Shown: positions 14,045 to 21,123 of the stretch, piece by piece
How the letters are laid out: every line of letters begins with the position of its first letter
How positions within the stretch are numbered: the first letter of the stretch is position 1
Assembly (NCBI GenBank): GCA_964461295.1
Contig: CAYWTX010000469.1
Span: forward strand, 1-21,191
Length of the DNA: 21,191 nt
Source: CAYWTX01 sp964461295
Lineage (GTDB): Bacteria > Planctomycetota > Phycisphaerae > SM23-33
Direction of reading: 5' to 3'
Position numbers and translations under genes: made by a program
Notes under the pieces: generated by a model
Databases searched by the model: none
What the model saw: only the letters and a program-made list of their open reading frames with translations
Told to the model about the DNA's origin: nothing

Positions 14045-14395
14045 GTGCGAATCCTATTGGACGAATGCATGCCGGCGACCCTTCTCCGTACCGGTCTGTT
14101 CGGCCAGCACGCTGTGGACCATGTGGCCGCCAGCCACTTTGCAGGACTGAAGAACGGGGCTCTCCTGTCTGCCGTGTGAGGGCAGTATGGCCTCTTCATT
14201 ACTGCTGACAGGCACTTCAGAGTCCGCAGGTCGCTGAGCCCGAGTCCGCAGCTTGGCATCATCTGTGTCCGCGTCACTCCAAACAGGCCAAACCCCATAC
14301 AGGCCGCTCTGCAGCGGTTGCTGGCTGCCGTGCCAATTGAGGACCTTGTTGGCCAACTGACTACCGTTTGGCGGGACCGCTGGGAGATCAAGTGA
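14045..14395 (+). pseudogene. DUF5615 PIN-like toxin with an in-frame TGA
   Basis: From GTG 14045 the frame reads RILLDECMPATLLR, the metal-binding start of DUF5615 PIN-like proteins. After TGA at 14177-14179 (codon 45) the same frame continues with GLFITADRHF (the second conserved acidic motif), then LGIICVRVTPNRPNP and a normal C-terminus to TGA 14393-14395, 116 codons in all. Only one stop breaks an otherwise intact family member. A CGA-to-TGA transition would explain it; sequencing error is possible. If real, the nuclease-like toxin is cut before its second acidic cluster and is inactive. The last 8 bases overlap the 3' end of the convergent cimA. Function in the family is inferred: a putative ribonuclease toxin neutralised by the DUF433 protein. 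Confidence 0.8.
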
Positions 14396-16019
14396 TCGCA
14401 TCCGCTCCGCACTGGGGGCGCTCCGCCGTCTCTTCGGCGTGGCGGAGCACCTTGTACTCGATGGCGTCGGAGATCGCCTGCCACGACGCCTCGATGATGT
14501 TCACGCTGACGCCCACGCTGCCGAAGTAGCCCGCCGTCGACGCGTCGTGCCACTCGATGAGCACGCGGACCTTCGCGGCCGTCTCGGCCGCGGTGTTCAC
14601 CACTCGCACCTTGTAGTCGACCAGGTGGAGTTCGTCCACGCACGGGTAGTTGTCCCTCAGGGCGCCGCGGAGGGCCTTGTACAGGCTGTCGACGGGACCG
14701 TCGCCGTCGGCGACCGTGTGCTTGGTCTTGCCGTCGACCGTCAGTTTCACCATCGCTTCGGTGTCCGAATCGATGCCGGTGCGCTTGTAGATCAGGCTGC
14801 GGTAGTGGCCCAGCTTCCACAGCGGGCGATACCACTTGCCGCCCAGCGTCCTGCGGAGCAGCATCTCGAAGCTCGCGTCGGCCGCCTCGAACTGGTAGCC
14901 CTCGTTCTCCAGGCGGACGACCTCGGCGAGGATCTTCCGTTGGGCGGCCTTGTCGTCGGCGACGGCGAAGCGGGCGGGGGCGGTGGCGGCGATGTTGCTC
15001 ATGCCGGACAGTTCGCTCACCAACACGCGGCGGGCGTTCCCCACGGTGGCGGGGTCCATGTGCTCGTAGGTCCGCACGTTCCGCTGCACCGCGTGCACGT
15101 GCATGCCGCCCTTGTGCGCGAAGGCTGCCGCGCCGACGAAGGGCTGGTTCTCCTGGAAGTTCAGGTTCGCCAGTTCGTACACCAGCCGGCTCACTTCCGT
15201 CATGTGCTGCAGCGTTCCGCTCCGCAGGCAGGAGTAGCCGAGCTTGACCGACAGGTTGCCGATCACCGACGTCAGGTCGGCGTTTCCGCACCGCTCGCCG
15301 ATGCCGTTCATCGTGCCCTGCACATGCCCGGCGCCCGCCCGCACGCCCGCCAGCGAGTTGGCGACGGCCAGGCCGCAATCGTTGTGGCAGTGGATGCCGA
15401 TCGCGGCCTGGGGCAACGCCTGCCGGACAGCGGCGACGGCGACAGCGATCTCCTCGGGCATGGCGCCGCCGGTGGTGTCGCACAGCACGAGCCTGGCCGC
15501 GCCCGCCTCGTGGGCCGCCCGCAGCGCGGCCAGGGCGTAGTCCGCCCGTTCGCGGAAGGCGTCGAAGAAATGCTCGGCGTCGAAGAACGCCTGCCGCTCG
15601 CGCCGGACCATCGCCTGGATCGATTCGGCGATCATCGCCAGGTTCTCCTCCTCGCTGACGCGCAGCACGTCGCGGACGTGCAGGTCCCAGGTCTTGCCGA
15701 CGATGGTCACGACGCGCGTCTGGCTGTCCAGCAGGGCGCGGATGCCCTCGTCCTGCTCCACGTCCGTGCCGCGCCGCCGCGTCATGCCGAACGCCGCCAC
15801 CGTCGCGTGCTTGAGGCGCAGAGCGCCCGCGTTGCGGAAAAACTCCGCGTCCTTGAGGTTGCTCAGCGGGTAGCCGCCCTCGATGTAGTCCACGCCCAGC
15901 CGGTCCAGCGCCTGCACCACGAGCAGCTTGTCCTGGCCCGAAAGGCTCACTCCCAGCGCCTGCGTGCCGTCACGCAGCGTCGTGTCATAGATCTCGATTC
16001 TCGACTTGTGCTGATCCAT
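14388..16019 (-). CDS. cimA: (R)-citramalate synthase
   Basis: A 543-residue enzyme of the LeuA/CimA family that condenses pyruvate and acetyl-CoA to citramalate, the first step of the threonine-independent isoleucine route. The TIM barrel shows YDTTLRDGTQA (11-21), the metal site HCHND (210-214) and the NGIGERCGNAD segment (238-248). A C-terminal regulatory domain follows (about 385-530; e.g. VDYKVRVVN), where isoleucine would bind for feedback inhibition. Overall sequence and the long spacing match CimA of the TIGR00977 type rather than isopropylmalate synthase. ATG 16019 is chosen; ATG 16031 is possible. Upstream lie a promoter, a leader peptide and a terminator, so expression is probably controlled by attenuation. 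There is no strong ribosome-binding site at either start. Confidence 0.93.
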   Translation of the reverse strand: MDQHKSRIEIYDTTLRDGTQALGVSLSGQDKLLVVQALDRLGVDYIEGGYPLSNLKDAEFFRNAGALRLKHATVAAFGMTRRRGTDVEQDEGIRALLDSQTRVVTIVGKTWDLHVRDVLRVSEEENLAMIAESIQAMVRRERQAFFDAEHFFDAFRERADYALAALRAAHEAGAARLVLCDTTGGAMPEEIAVAVAAVRQALPQAAIGIHCHNDCGLAVANSLAGVRAGAGHVQGTMNGIGERCGNADLTSVIGNLSVKLGYSCLRSGTLQHMTEVSRLVYELANLNFQENQPFVGAAAFAHKGGMHVHAVQRNVRTYEHMDPATVGNARRVLVSELSGMSNIAATAPARFAVADDKAAQRKILAEVVRLENEGYQFEAADASFEMLLRRTLGGKWYRPLWKLGHYRSLIYKRTGIDSDTEAMVKLTVDGKTKHTVADGDGPVDSLYKALRGALRDNYPCVDELHLVDYKVRVVNTAAETAAKVRVLIEWHDASTAGYFGSVGVSVNIIEASWQAISDAIEYKVLRHAEETAERPQCGADAIT

Positions 16020-16050
16020 GTTCGCGTCCATCCGGGGCGGCGAGGCCGCC

Positions 16051-16089
16051 CAAACAGAAAAGGCCCCGAAGCGTTCCGCCTCAGGGCCT
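16051..16089 (-). terminator. Intrinsic terminator (attenuator) in the cimA leader
   Basis: On the minus strand, 16089-16077 and 16073-16061 form a 13-bp uninterrupted stem (two G-U wobbles) with a GAA loop. TTTTCTGTTT follows. It lies 32 bases before the cimA ATG and would stop transcription ahead of the gene. This makes it an attenuator rather than a gene-end terminator. Confidence 0.85.
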
Positions 16090-16198
16090 GTCGTAAGCGT
16101 CGAAACGCTGGATTGCCCTAAGGCGCTCGGCAGGATACCCCTACGGTAATGACGGCGGCGCAGAGGCATCGGCCCGGCATCCCGCTGCCGGAATCGCC
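16077..16198 (-). promoter_or_regulatory. cimA attenuator: antiterminator and leader pairings
   Basis: Segment 2 (CGCCTTAGGGC, 16125-16115) pairs over 11 bp, with one G-U wobble, with segment 3 (GCCCTGAGGCG, 16087-16077). Segment 3 is the left arm of the terminator, so the two structures exclude each other. Between them lies a UUCG-tetraloop hairpin (16109-16096). Segment 1 (16198-16185) can pair with 16133-16122, which overlaps segment 2, through CGGCAG/CTGCCG and GGCG/CGCC. These are the 1:2, 2:3 and 3:4 pairings of classical amino-acid operon attenuators. Confidence 0.75.
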
Positions 16199-16225
16199 TA
16201 TCGCGATGTTGCCACGCATCTGCAC
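16118..16225 (-). CDS. cimA leader peptide with Val-Ile-Thr-Val-Gly-Val control codons
   Basis: A 35-residue frame from GTG 16225 to TAG 16120-16118. AGGAG (16236-16232) lies 6 nt before the GTG. Codons 25-30 read GTC ATT ACC GTA GGG GTA (Val-Ile-Thr-Val-Gly-Val), and Ile also occurs at positions 7 and 9. This cluster of branched-chain codons just before the competing stems is what a ribosome-stalling leader for isoleucine/valine would have. A ribosome stalled there leaves segment 2 free to form the antiterminator. A ribosome that reaches the stop codon, which lies inside segment 2, blocks it and lets the terminator form. Start codon choice (GTG 16225, or ATG 16231/16219) does not change the frame. 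The peptide has no expected function of its own. Confidence 0.72.
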   Translation of the reverse strand: MQMRGNIAIGDSGSGMPGRCLCAAVITVGVSCRAP

Positions 16226-16265
16226 TGCCATCTCCTGCCTCGCGCCACAAGAGCGAATGGACGCG

Positions 16266-16293
16266 ATTATATCGGCAGCCTGCGCCTCGTCAA
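16266..16293 (-). promoter_or_regulatory. Sigma70-type promoter for the cimA leader
   Basis: Reading the minus strand, TTGACG (16293-16288) and a perfect TATAAT (16271-16266) are separated by 16 nt. Transcription would start near 16258, about 30 bases before the leader peptide and 240 before cimA. It is the best promoter in the window. Confidence 0.8.
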
Positions 16294-16470
16294 CCTTGTT
16301 TCCGAGGGCACTTCGCTCCGGGCGTGCGTGGTTTCTCTGGCACTACGCAACTCGTTGCCGCTGCTGGTGCCAGTAGCCGTCGAGCATGCCGCTTTGTTCC
16401 ACGCACGCCAGGGCGCCCATCGTCCCGCGTTGTTGCGTTTCAGCCTGCTATGGTGTAACAGCAGGACACC

Positions 16471-17205
16471 ATGGCCAAAGAACGCATCCAGAAATTCCTG
16501 TCCGCCGCGGGGGCCGCGTCTCGGCGCGAGGCCGAGCAGATGATCCTCGACGGCCGCGTCCAGGTGAACGGCAAGCTCGTCGTCGACCTTCCGTTCTTCG
16601 TGGACGAGGAGGTCGACCAAGTCCGCGTGGACGGCCGGGCGATCCGTCGCCGCCGCCGGACGGTGCATTTCCTGCTGAACAAGCCGCGCGGCGTGGTCTG
16701 CACGCAAAGCGATCCCCAGGGCCGACCGCGGGCCGTCGACCTGGTGGGGCCCCTGGCCGGGCGGCTGCACACGGTGGGGCGCCTGGACGTCGAAAGCACC
16801 GGCATCATCCTGCTGACCAACGACGGCGCCCTCACGCAGTACCTCACCCATCCGCGCTACGGCGTGACCAAGACCTACGTCGCCGAGATCGACAGCCGGC
16901 TGACCAACGAGGAACTCCGCCGCCTGCGGGAGGGGGGCTATCAGGACGGCCGGCGCACCAGCGGAGCCGCCGTGAAGGTGCTGAAGAGCGGCCCGGCCTG
17001 GAGCGTGATCGAGGTGACGCTGACGGAGGGCCCCAACCGCGAGGTGCGCCGCGTGCTGGCCAAGCTCGGGCACAAAGTCAAGAAGCTCAAACGCATTGCC
17101 ATCGGCCCGATCACCGACCGCGGAGTGAAGATCGGCAACTTCCGCGCGCTGTCGTCGCAGGAAGTGCAGCAGCTCCGCGGGGCCGGGAGAGCCAAGGCGA
17201 AATGA
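16471..17205 (+). CDS. rluB: RsuA/RluB-family pseudouridine synthase
   Basis: A 244-residue enzyme. Residues 1-60 form an S4 RNA-binding domain (RIQKFLSAAGAASRREAEQ, then GRVQVNG). The catalytic domain has LLNKPRGVVC (68-77) and the active-site motif GRLDVESTGIILLTNDG (103-119), with the nucleophilic Asp106. TEGPNREVRR (about 188-197) and LKRIAIGP (208-215) are conserved in the family. It isomerises uridine in ribosomal RNA. RluB (23S U2605) is the most likely member; RluE/RluF or RsuA cannot be fully excluded from sequence alone. AGGA lies four bases before ATG 16471. The gene is divergent from the cimA leader promoter, and the 177 bases between hold no other clear feature. Confidence 0.92.
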   Translation: MAKERIQKFLSAAGAASRREAEQMILDGRVQVNGKLVVDLPFFVDEEVDQVRVDGRAIRRRRRTVHFLLNKPRGVVCTQSDPQGRPRAVDLVGPLAGRLHTVGRLDVESTGIILLTNDGALTQYLTHPRYGVTKTYVAEIDSRLTNEELRRLREGGYQDGRRTSGAAVKVLKSGPAWSVIEVTLTEGPNREVRRVLAKLGHKVKKLKRIAIGPITDRGVKIGNFRALSSQEVQQLRGAGRAKAK

Positions 17206-17247
17206 GAACCGCCGAACCGTAAGCCGGGGACAATGCCTGCGCGCTCG

Positions 17248-17279
17248 TGGCGATCTTCATGGGTGGCGATCTTCATGGG
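17248..17279 (+). repeat. Exact tandem duplication of 16 bp directly before the rhaB promoter
   Basis: TGGCGATCTTCATGGG occurs twice without a gap (17248-17263 and 17264-17279) and ends at the base before the -35 box. The position suits an activator or repressor operator with two direct half-sites. Confidence 0.75.
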
Positions 17280-17308
17280 TTGCACGTCCCGGAACACGCC
17301 TGTATGCT
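17280..17308 (+). promoter_or_regulatory. Candidate promoter of rhamnulokinase
   Basis: TTGCAC (17280-17285) and TATGCT (17303-17308) are 17 nt apart, the optimal sigma70 spacing. The rhaB start codon follows 34 bases later. A 16-bp tandem repeat abuts the -35 box upstream. Confidence 0.6.
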
Positions 17309-17342
17309 CTGCGTCGGGACCGGGCGAAGAGGAGACCCATCG

Positions 17343-18812
17343 ATGGCGGACGCGCATCGTTTTCTGGCGCTGGACCTGGGGGCCGAGAGCGGCAGGGGGA
17401 TCATCGTCACGCTGTCGGGAGGCAAGGTGGCGATGGAGGAGATCCACCGCTTCGCGAACCGCCGCGTGACGGCGGCCGGGACGGTGTACTGGGATTTTCT
17501 GTCGCTGTACGCCGAGGCGCTCAGCGCGATCCGCATCGCCGCCGGTGGGGGGGGCAAGCTGGACGGCATCGGAGTCGACACGTGGGGGGTGGACTTCGGC
17601 CTTCTGGGCGCCGACGGCAAGTTGCTGGGCAACCCGGTGAGCTACCGCGACCGCCGCACGGAGAACATCCACGAGTATTCCAACCCGACCATGCCGCAGA
17701 GCGAGATCTTCCGCCTCACCGGCTACGAACCGTGGGCGATCGCGTCGCTGTTCCAGCTCCTGGCCATGCAGCGCGACCAATCGCCGCTGCTGAAGGCGGC
17801 CAAGTCGTTCCTCAACATGCCCGACTTGCTCAACTACTTCCTGACCGGCGTGCGGGCCAACGAGATGTCGATCCTCAACACGTCCAACCTGATGGACGTG
17901 GACTGCAAGTGGGCCAGGCCGGTGATCGGGGCGTTCAAGCTGCCGCGGATGTTCGGCAAGATCATCAAGCCGGGCACCGTGCTGGGGCCGGCGTGCGAGC
18001 AGGTGCGGCAGGATACCGGCCTGCCCGCCGACGTGCCGGTGATCGCCACGTGCGGGCACGACACTTCGGCCGCGCTGGCGGCCGTGCCCGCCAGCGGCAC
18101 GGACTGGGCATTCATCAGTTGCGGAACGTGGAGCATCCTCGGCAGCCTGGTGGAACGTCCGATAAACTCGCCGCGGTGCCTGGAACTGGGCTTCACCAAC
18201 GAGTACACCATCGGCGGCTGGTACGCTGCACGGAACATCTCCGGCCTGTGGCTCGTCCAGGAACTCAGACGCAAGTGGGATACCCCGGCCGACAAGTGGG
18301 ACTACGTCCGCATGGCGTCCGAGGCGGGCAAGGTTGAGGCACCGGCCCTGGTGGACGCGGCCGACGCATCCCTGATGGCGCCGCCCGACATGGAGCAGGC
18401 GCTGCTCGCGCTGGCCGGCAAGACGGGCCAGCCGGCCCCGGCGGGTCGCGGGCAGCTTGTCCGCACCGTGCTGGAGAGCCTGGCCTTGGAGTACAACCGC
18501 CGCATGGACAGCCTGGGCGAGTTGATGGGCAAGCGTCCGGCCGTCATCTACATGGTCGGCGGCGGCATCCACAACAAGTTGCTGTGCCAGCTCACCGCCG
18601 ACGCCTGCGGGTGCACGGTGCAGGCCGGGGCGGACCAGTGCACGGCCCTGGGTAACGCGCTGGGCCAGGCACTGGCCCTGAAGATCCTGCGCAAGCCCGA
18701 GCACATCCGCGAGGTGATGCGGGCCTCGACAGAGATCGTCACGTACCAGCCGAGCAATCCGTCGGCCTGGGCAGCCAAGCGGGCTCGCTACGCGAGGATC
18801 TGCGGCGGGTAG
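17343..18812 (+). CDS. rhaB: Rhamnulokinase
   Basis: A 489-residue FGGY-family sugar kinase, the same length as well-known rhamnulokinases. It phosphorylates L-rhamnulose with ATP in L-rhamnose breakdown. The phosphate-1 loop ALDLGAESGRG (8-18), VDTWGVDFGLL (79-89) and the substrate-side YRDRRT are conserved. The C-terminal domain has CGHDTSAAL (238-246), ISCGTWSILG (259-268) and GGGIHNKLLCQLTADA (403-418), then the ALGNALGQA adenosine-site motif. GGAG lies 8 nt before ATG 17343; an upstream frame to 17247 runs through the promoter and was rejected. No rhamnose isomerase or aldolase follows in the window, so the pathway is split. The convergent DUF1961 gene supports a pectin/rhamnogalacturonan context. 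Confidence 0.94.
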   Translation: MADAHRFLALDLGAESGRGIIVTLSGGKVAMEEIHRFANRRVTAAGTVYWDFLSLYAEALSAIRIAAGGGGKLDGIGVDTWGVDFGLLGADGKLLGNPVSYRDRRTENIHEYSNPTMPQSEIFRLTGYEPWAIASLFQLLAMQRDQSPLLKAAKSFLNMPDLLNYFLTGVRANEMSILNTSNLMDVDCKWARPVIGAFKLPRMFGKIIKPGTVLGPACEQVRQDTGLPADVPVIATCGHDTSAALAAVPASGTDWAFISCGTWSILGSLVERPINSPRCLELGFTNEYTIGGWYAARNISGLWLVQELRRKWDTPADKWDYVRMASEAGKVEAPALVDAADASLMAPPDMEQALLALAGKTGQPAPAGRGQLVRTVLESLALEYNRRMDSLGELMGKRPAVIYMVGGGIHNKLLCQLTADACGCTVQAGADQCTALGNALGQALALKILRKPEHIREVMRASTEIVTYQPSNPSAWAAKRARYARICGG

Positions 18813-19185
18813 TGCGGGAGGCTAACCGCCAAGCGACCTGCGAACGCTTCCCGGCACCCAGGGGGACCGTGCGTACGGGTACACCTTCTTCGGAAGCTCG
18901 CGACGGGCGGGTCCGGACCGGTTCGATGAATCGCCTTCGAGAAGAGCGCGCCGGTACGCACGGACGACCGGCGCCCAGAGAACGCCGAGACGCCGAGGGG
19001 CGAGGGGCGTGGGCGACTCGCCGAAACGTACTTACCCGGCGATACGAGTACGCCGCACAACGTCCGATAATATATGTTATGTAGTGTTTAGCCAAGGGGG
19101 GATAAATCGTAAGAGTCCAGCGATCATTTGGTTACGACGGGAATGCTCTCGCCAGCCGACTTTGTCGGCCTCGCGAATCGTGTCG
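18813..19185. other. 373-bp convergent intergenic region
   Basis: No gene is seen between the ends of rhaB and the DUF1961 gene. It holds an 8-bp stem, GCGCCGGT (18948-18955) with ACCGGCGC (18967-18974), a tandem ACGCCGAG (18982-18989 and 18990-18997), and a short hairpin GCCGA/TCGGC near 19155-19169. An AT-rich patch lies at 19066-19091 with an imperfect palindrome ATAATA/TGTTAT. None has the T-tract of an intrinsic terminator. Confidence 0.4.
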
Positions 19186-19899
19186 CTACGCCAATCGCCT
19201 CACTTGCAGCATGCCGTACTCGGCTACCAGTGGCGCCATCTGGCGGAAGCCGATCTTGCCGCCGCGCAGCGCCGGCCCGCCCACGCTCCCGTCGTCGTGC
19301 CACGTGTAGGCTACCAGTTCATCGATCTCGAACTGTACCCACCCATCGCGCACCAGGATCCGAATCCGGTACGGCGGGTCGTAGACCTGCGATGGGATCG
19401 GGTCGCCGCCTTGCGCCGCCAGGTGGAATCCGTGGCTCTTCCGCAGGTTGCATACCTGGAAGCTGCCGGGCTTGCCCCGCCGGAAATACGACGCGTGATA
19501 CGCGTTGATGTCGCCGTAACGGTACTGATCATACTCGCCGCGGCGTTCGGCCAGCCGTGGATCGAGAATGTCTTCGCCGTTGCGGCCGCGAGCGCAGAAC
19601 CAGAACATCGCCAGCCCCGGCTCGCGCACGGGATGGAAGTCGAACTCGATGCACACGCCGTCGGGGAATTCCATCGGGCACCAGAAGACGTAGTTGGCCT
19701 TCTGGCCCTGGTCCTTCGGCAGAACGCTCTCCAACCGCAGCCGGCCTCGGCGAAACGCGATGGCCGCCTGCCCCTCCAACCGCCAGTCGGCGAGGTTGCT
19801 CTCGCAGGCCAGCGGGTTCTGGTAGAGCTGTTCTCCGAACCGCAGTTCGGCGAACGGCCCCCGCCGCGGCAGTTGGTCTTCCGGGCCCAAATGTGGCAT
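19186..19899 (-). CDS. DUF1961 (YesU-like) family protein
   Basis: A 237-residue protein of the DUF1961 family, which includes Bacillus YesU from the rhamnogalacturonan-use cluster and has a concanavalin-like jelly-roll fold. Family features are FGEQLYQNPLACESNLADWR (21-40), the KANYVFWCPMEFPDGVCIEF core (67-86), FWFCARGRNGEDILDPRLAE (99-118), and YHASYFRR and PPYRIRILVRDGWVQFEID in the C-terminal half. The biochemical role is not established; binding or cleaving of rhamnose-rich pectin is inference from family context. No signal peptide is seen, so it is probably cytoplasmic. GGAGG lies 6 nt before ATG 19899. It lies 129 bases downstream of bioB on the same strand; the gap between holds a G+C-rich inverted repeat (19982-20018) without a T-tract. 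Confidence 0.88.
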   Translation of the reverse strand: MPHLGPEDQLPRRGPFAELRFGEQLYQNPLACESNLADWRLEGQAAIAFRRGRLRLESVLPKDQGQKANYVFWCPMEFPDGVCIEFDFHPVREPGLAMFWFCARGRNGEDILDPRLAERRGEYDQYRYGDINAYHASYFRRGKPGSFQVCNLRKSHGFHLAAQGGDPIPSQVYDPPYRIRILVRDGWVQFEIDELVAYTWHDDGSVGGPALRGGKIGFRQMAPLVAEYGMLQVRRLA

Positions 19900-20028
19900 G
19901 GTGATCCTCCGCCGGCGTCGGCCTTCTCCCGGCCAACGGCCGCAACGAGGAGATGCTCCGTGCAGCGTTCAGCGTCGTCCGATGGGCCGCCGGCGCTCGT
20001 GGCGGCAGGGCCGCCCATAGTGAATCGA

Positions 20029-21099
20029 CTACAACTTGTCCACCAGTTCCATCCCCAGGTCCTGGATCATCCGCAGGTCCTCCTCGGCGGGCCGGCCGCA
20101 CGTCGTCAGGTAGTTGCCGACCATCGTGCTCGTGCCGCCGGCGTGGAACATCCAGCTCTGGAGGTCACGGAGGCACACTTCGCGGCCGCCGGCGATCTTC
20201 AGGTCCACGTCGGGCATCGCCAAGCGGAAAACCGCGATGATCGCCAGGCACTCCATCGGGGCCAGCGGCTTGTTGGCGCCCATCGGCGTGCCGGGAATCG
20301 GGTGCAGGAAATTCAGCGGCGTGACGGCCGGATGGACCTCGTCGCGCAGCGTCAGGGCCAGGTCGATGCGGTCGGCCCATGTTTCGCCGATGCCGAAGAT
20401 GCCGCCGCAGCACAGTTCCATGCCGGCCGAGCGGCAAGCCGCGAGCGTTCGCAGGCGGTCGTCATAGGTGTGGGTGGTGACGATCCGCCCGTAGAGCCGG
20501 CGGCTGGTCTCCAGGTTGTGGTTGTAGCGTGTGAAACCGGCCGCGACGAGCGCATGGGCCTGGACTTTGGTCACCTCGCCCAGGGAAGCGCAGAGACCGA
20601 TTCGGCGAGTCGCGGCGTCCTGCTGTCCCCCAAGCCCCGGCCCGGCGCGGCTGGGGCATCCCTCGCCATCGCGTCGATCCGCGGCCGCCGTCGCAGCGCC
20701 CATCGCCCGCCCCGCCGCCAGCACCGCTTCCAGGTCGCCCTCGGCGGGTCGGCGTCCGGAGTTGACGATCCCGATGCGGGCGGCGCCGCAGTTCCGGGCC
20801 CCGGCCGCGGCGGCGACGATCTCGCCCGCGGGCGTGCGGGCAGGCTTCGTGCCCGCCCCGCCCTGCCGGGCGGACTGAGCGCAGAAGGCACAGTCCTCGG
20901 TGCAGCCGCCGAGCTTCCCGGCCACGATGGAACACAGCGTAACCCGGTTGCCGAACCGCGCATGGCGGACGGCCCATGCCTGCCGGATCACCGCGATGGG
21001 GTCGGCGCACACCTCCCCCGCGACAGACAGCAGTTCCTCGCGGCCGAGGCGATGCCCGTCCAGAATCCGCCCGGCGACGTCGGGACCGCGACCGCTCAA
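20029..21099 (-). CDS. bioB: Biotin synthase
   Basis: A 356-residue radical-SAM enzyme that inserts sulfur into dethiobiotin, the last step of biotin synthesis. The SAM-cluster motif CTEDCAFC gives Cys66, Cys70 and Cys73, with AQSAR following. Also conserved are IGIVNSGRR, YNHNLETSRR, GGIFGIGETWADRIDLA, LNFLHPIPGTP, and the C-terminal AGGRE and GNYLTT segments. I chose TTG 21099 because GGAG lies 6 nt upstream; TTG 21105 is too close to it. Between IGIVNSGRR and LCASLG the protein carries about 25 extra Gly/Ala/Arg residues, encoded by a G+C-rich palindromic stretch. A partial gene ends 24 bases upstream on the same strand. No other bio gene is visible. Confidence 0.93.
   Translation of the reverse strand: MSGRGPDVAGRILDGHRLGREELLSVAGEVCADPIAVIRQAWAVRHARFGNRVTLCSIVAGKLGGCTEDCAFCAQSARQGGAGTKPARTPAGEIVAAAAGARNCGAARIGIVNSGRRPAEGDLEAVLAAGRAMGAATAAADRRDGEGCPSRAGPGLGGQQDAATRRIGLCASLGEVTKVQAHALVAAGFTRYNHNLETSRRLYGRIVTTHTYDDRLRTLAACRSAGMELCCGGIFGIGETWADRIDLALTLRDEVHPAVTPLNFLHPIPGTPMGANKPLAPMECLAIIAVFRLAMPDVDLKIAGGREVCLRDLQSWMFHAGGTSTMVGNYLTTCGRPAEEDLRMIQDLGMELVDKL
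20628..20656. repeat. Palindrome within bioB
   Basis: CCCCAAGCC (20628-20636) pairs with GGCTGGGG (20649-20656) with one bulged base around a 12-nt G+C loop. It falls in the Gly/Arg-rich segment of the protein that seems extra compared with other biotin synthases. Confidence 0.45.
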
Positions 21100-21123
21100 G
21101 CACAACTCCGGTCCGGGCTGGCG

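Noticed and set aside
14177..14179. TGA read as selenocysteine or tryptophan in the DUF5615 gene
   Set aside because: No selenocysteine is known in this family at this site, and other genes in the window end in TGA, so a nonsense change is simpler.
14439..16121. Open plus-strand frame opposite cimA
   Set aside because: Low-complexity His/Arg/Val/Gln-rich translation with no motif, opposite a clear citramalate synthase.
16020..16250. N-terminal extension of cimA to 16250
   Set aside because: The added residues are Arg-rich, run through the terminator hairpin, and use another frame than the better-supported leader peptide.
16051..16260. T-box riboswitch before cimA
   Set aside because: The conserved T-box sequence near the antiterminator (AGGGUGGNACCGCG) is absent; the leader peptide model fits better.
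18901..18940. tRNA T-arm-like GGTTCGAT
   Set aside because: The bases around it do not form a T-stem and no acceptor or anticodon stem is nearby.
19063..19110. AT-rich patch as an origin or promoter
   Set aside because: It lies between two convergent gene ends, has no DnaA-box cluster and no gene starting nearby to serve.
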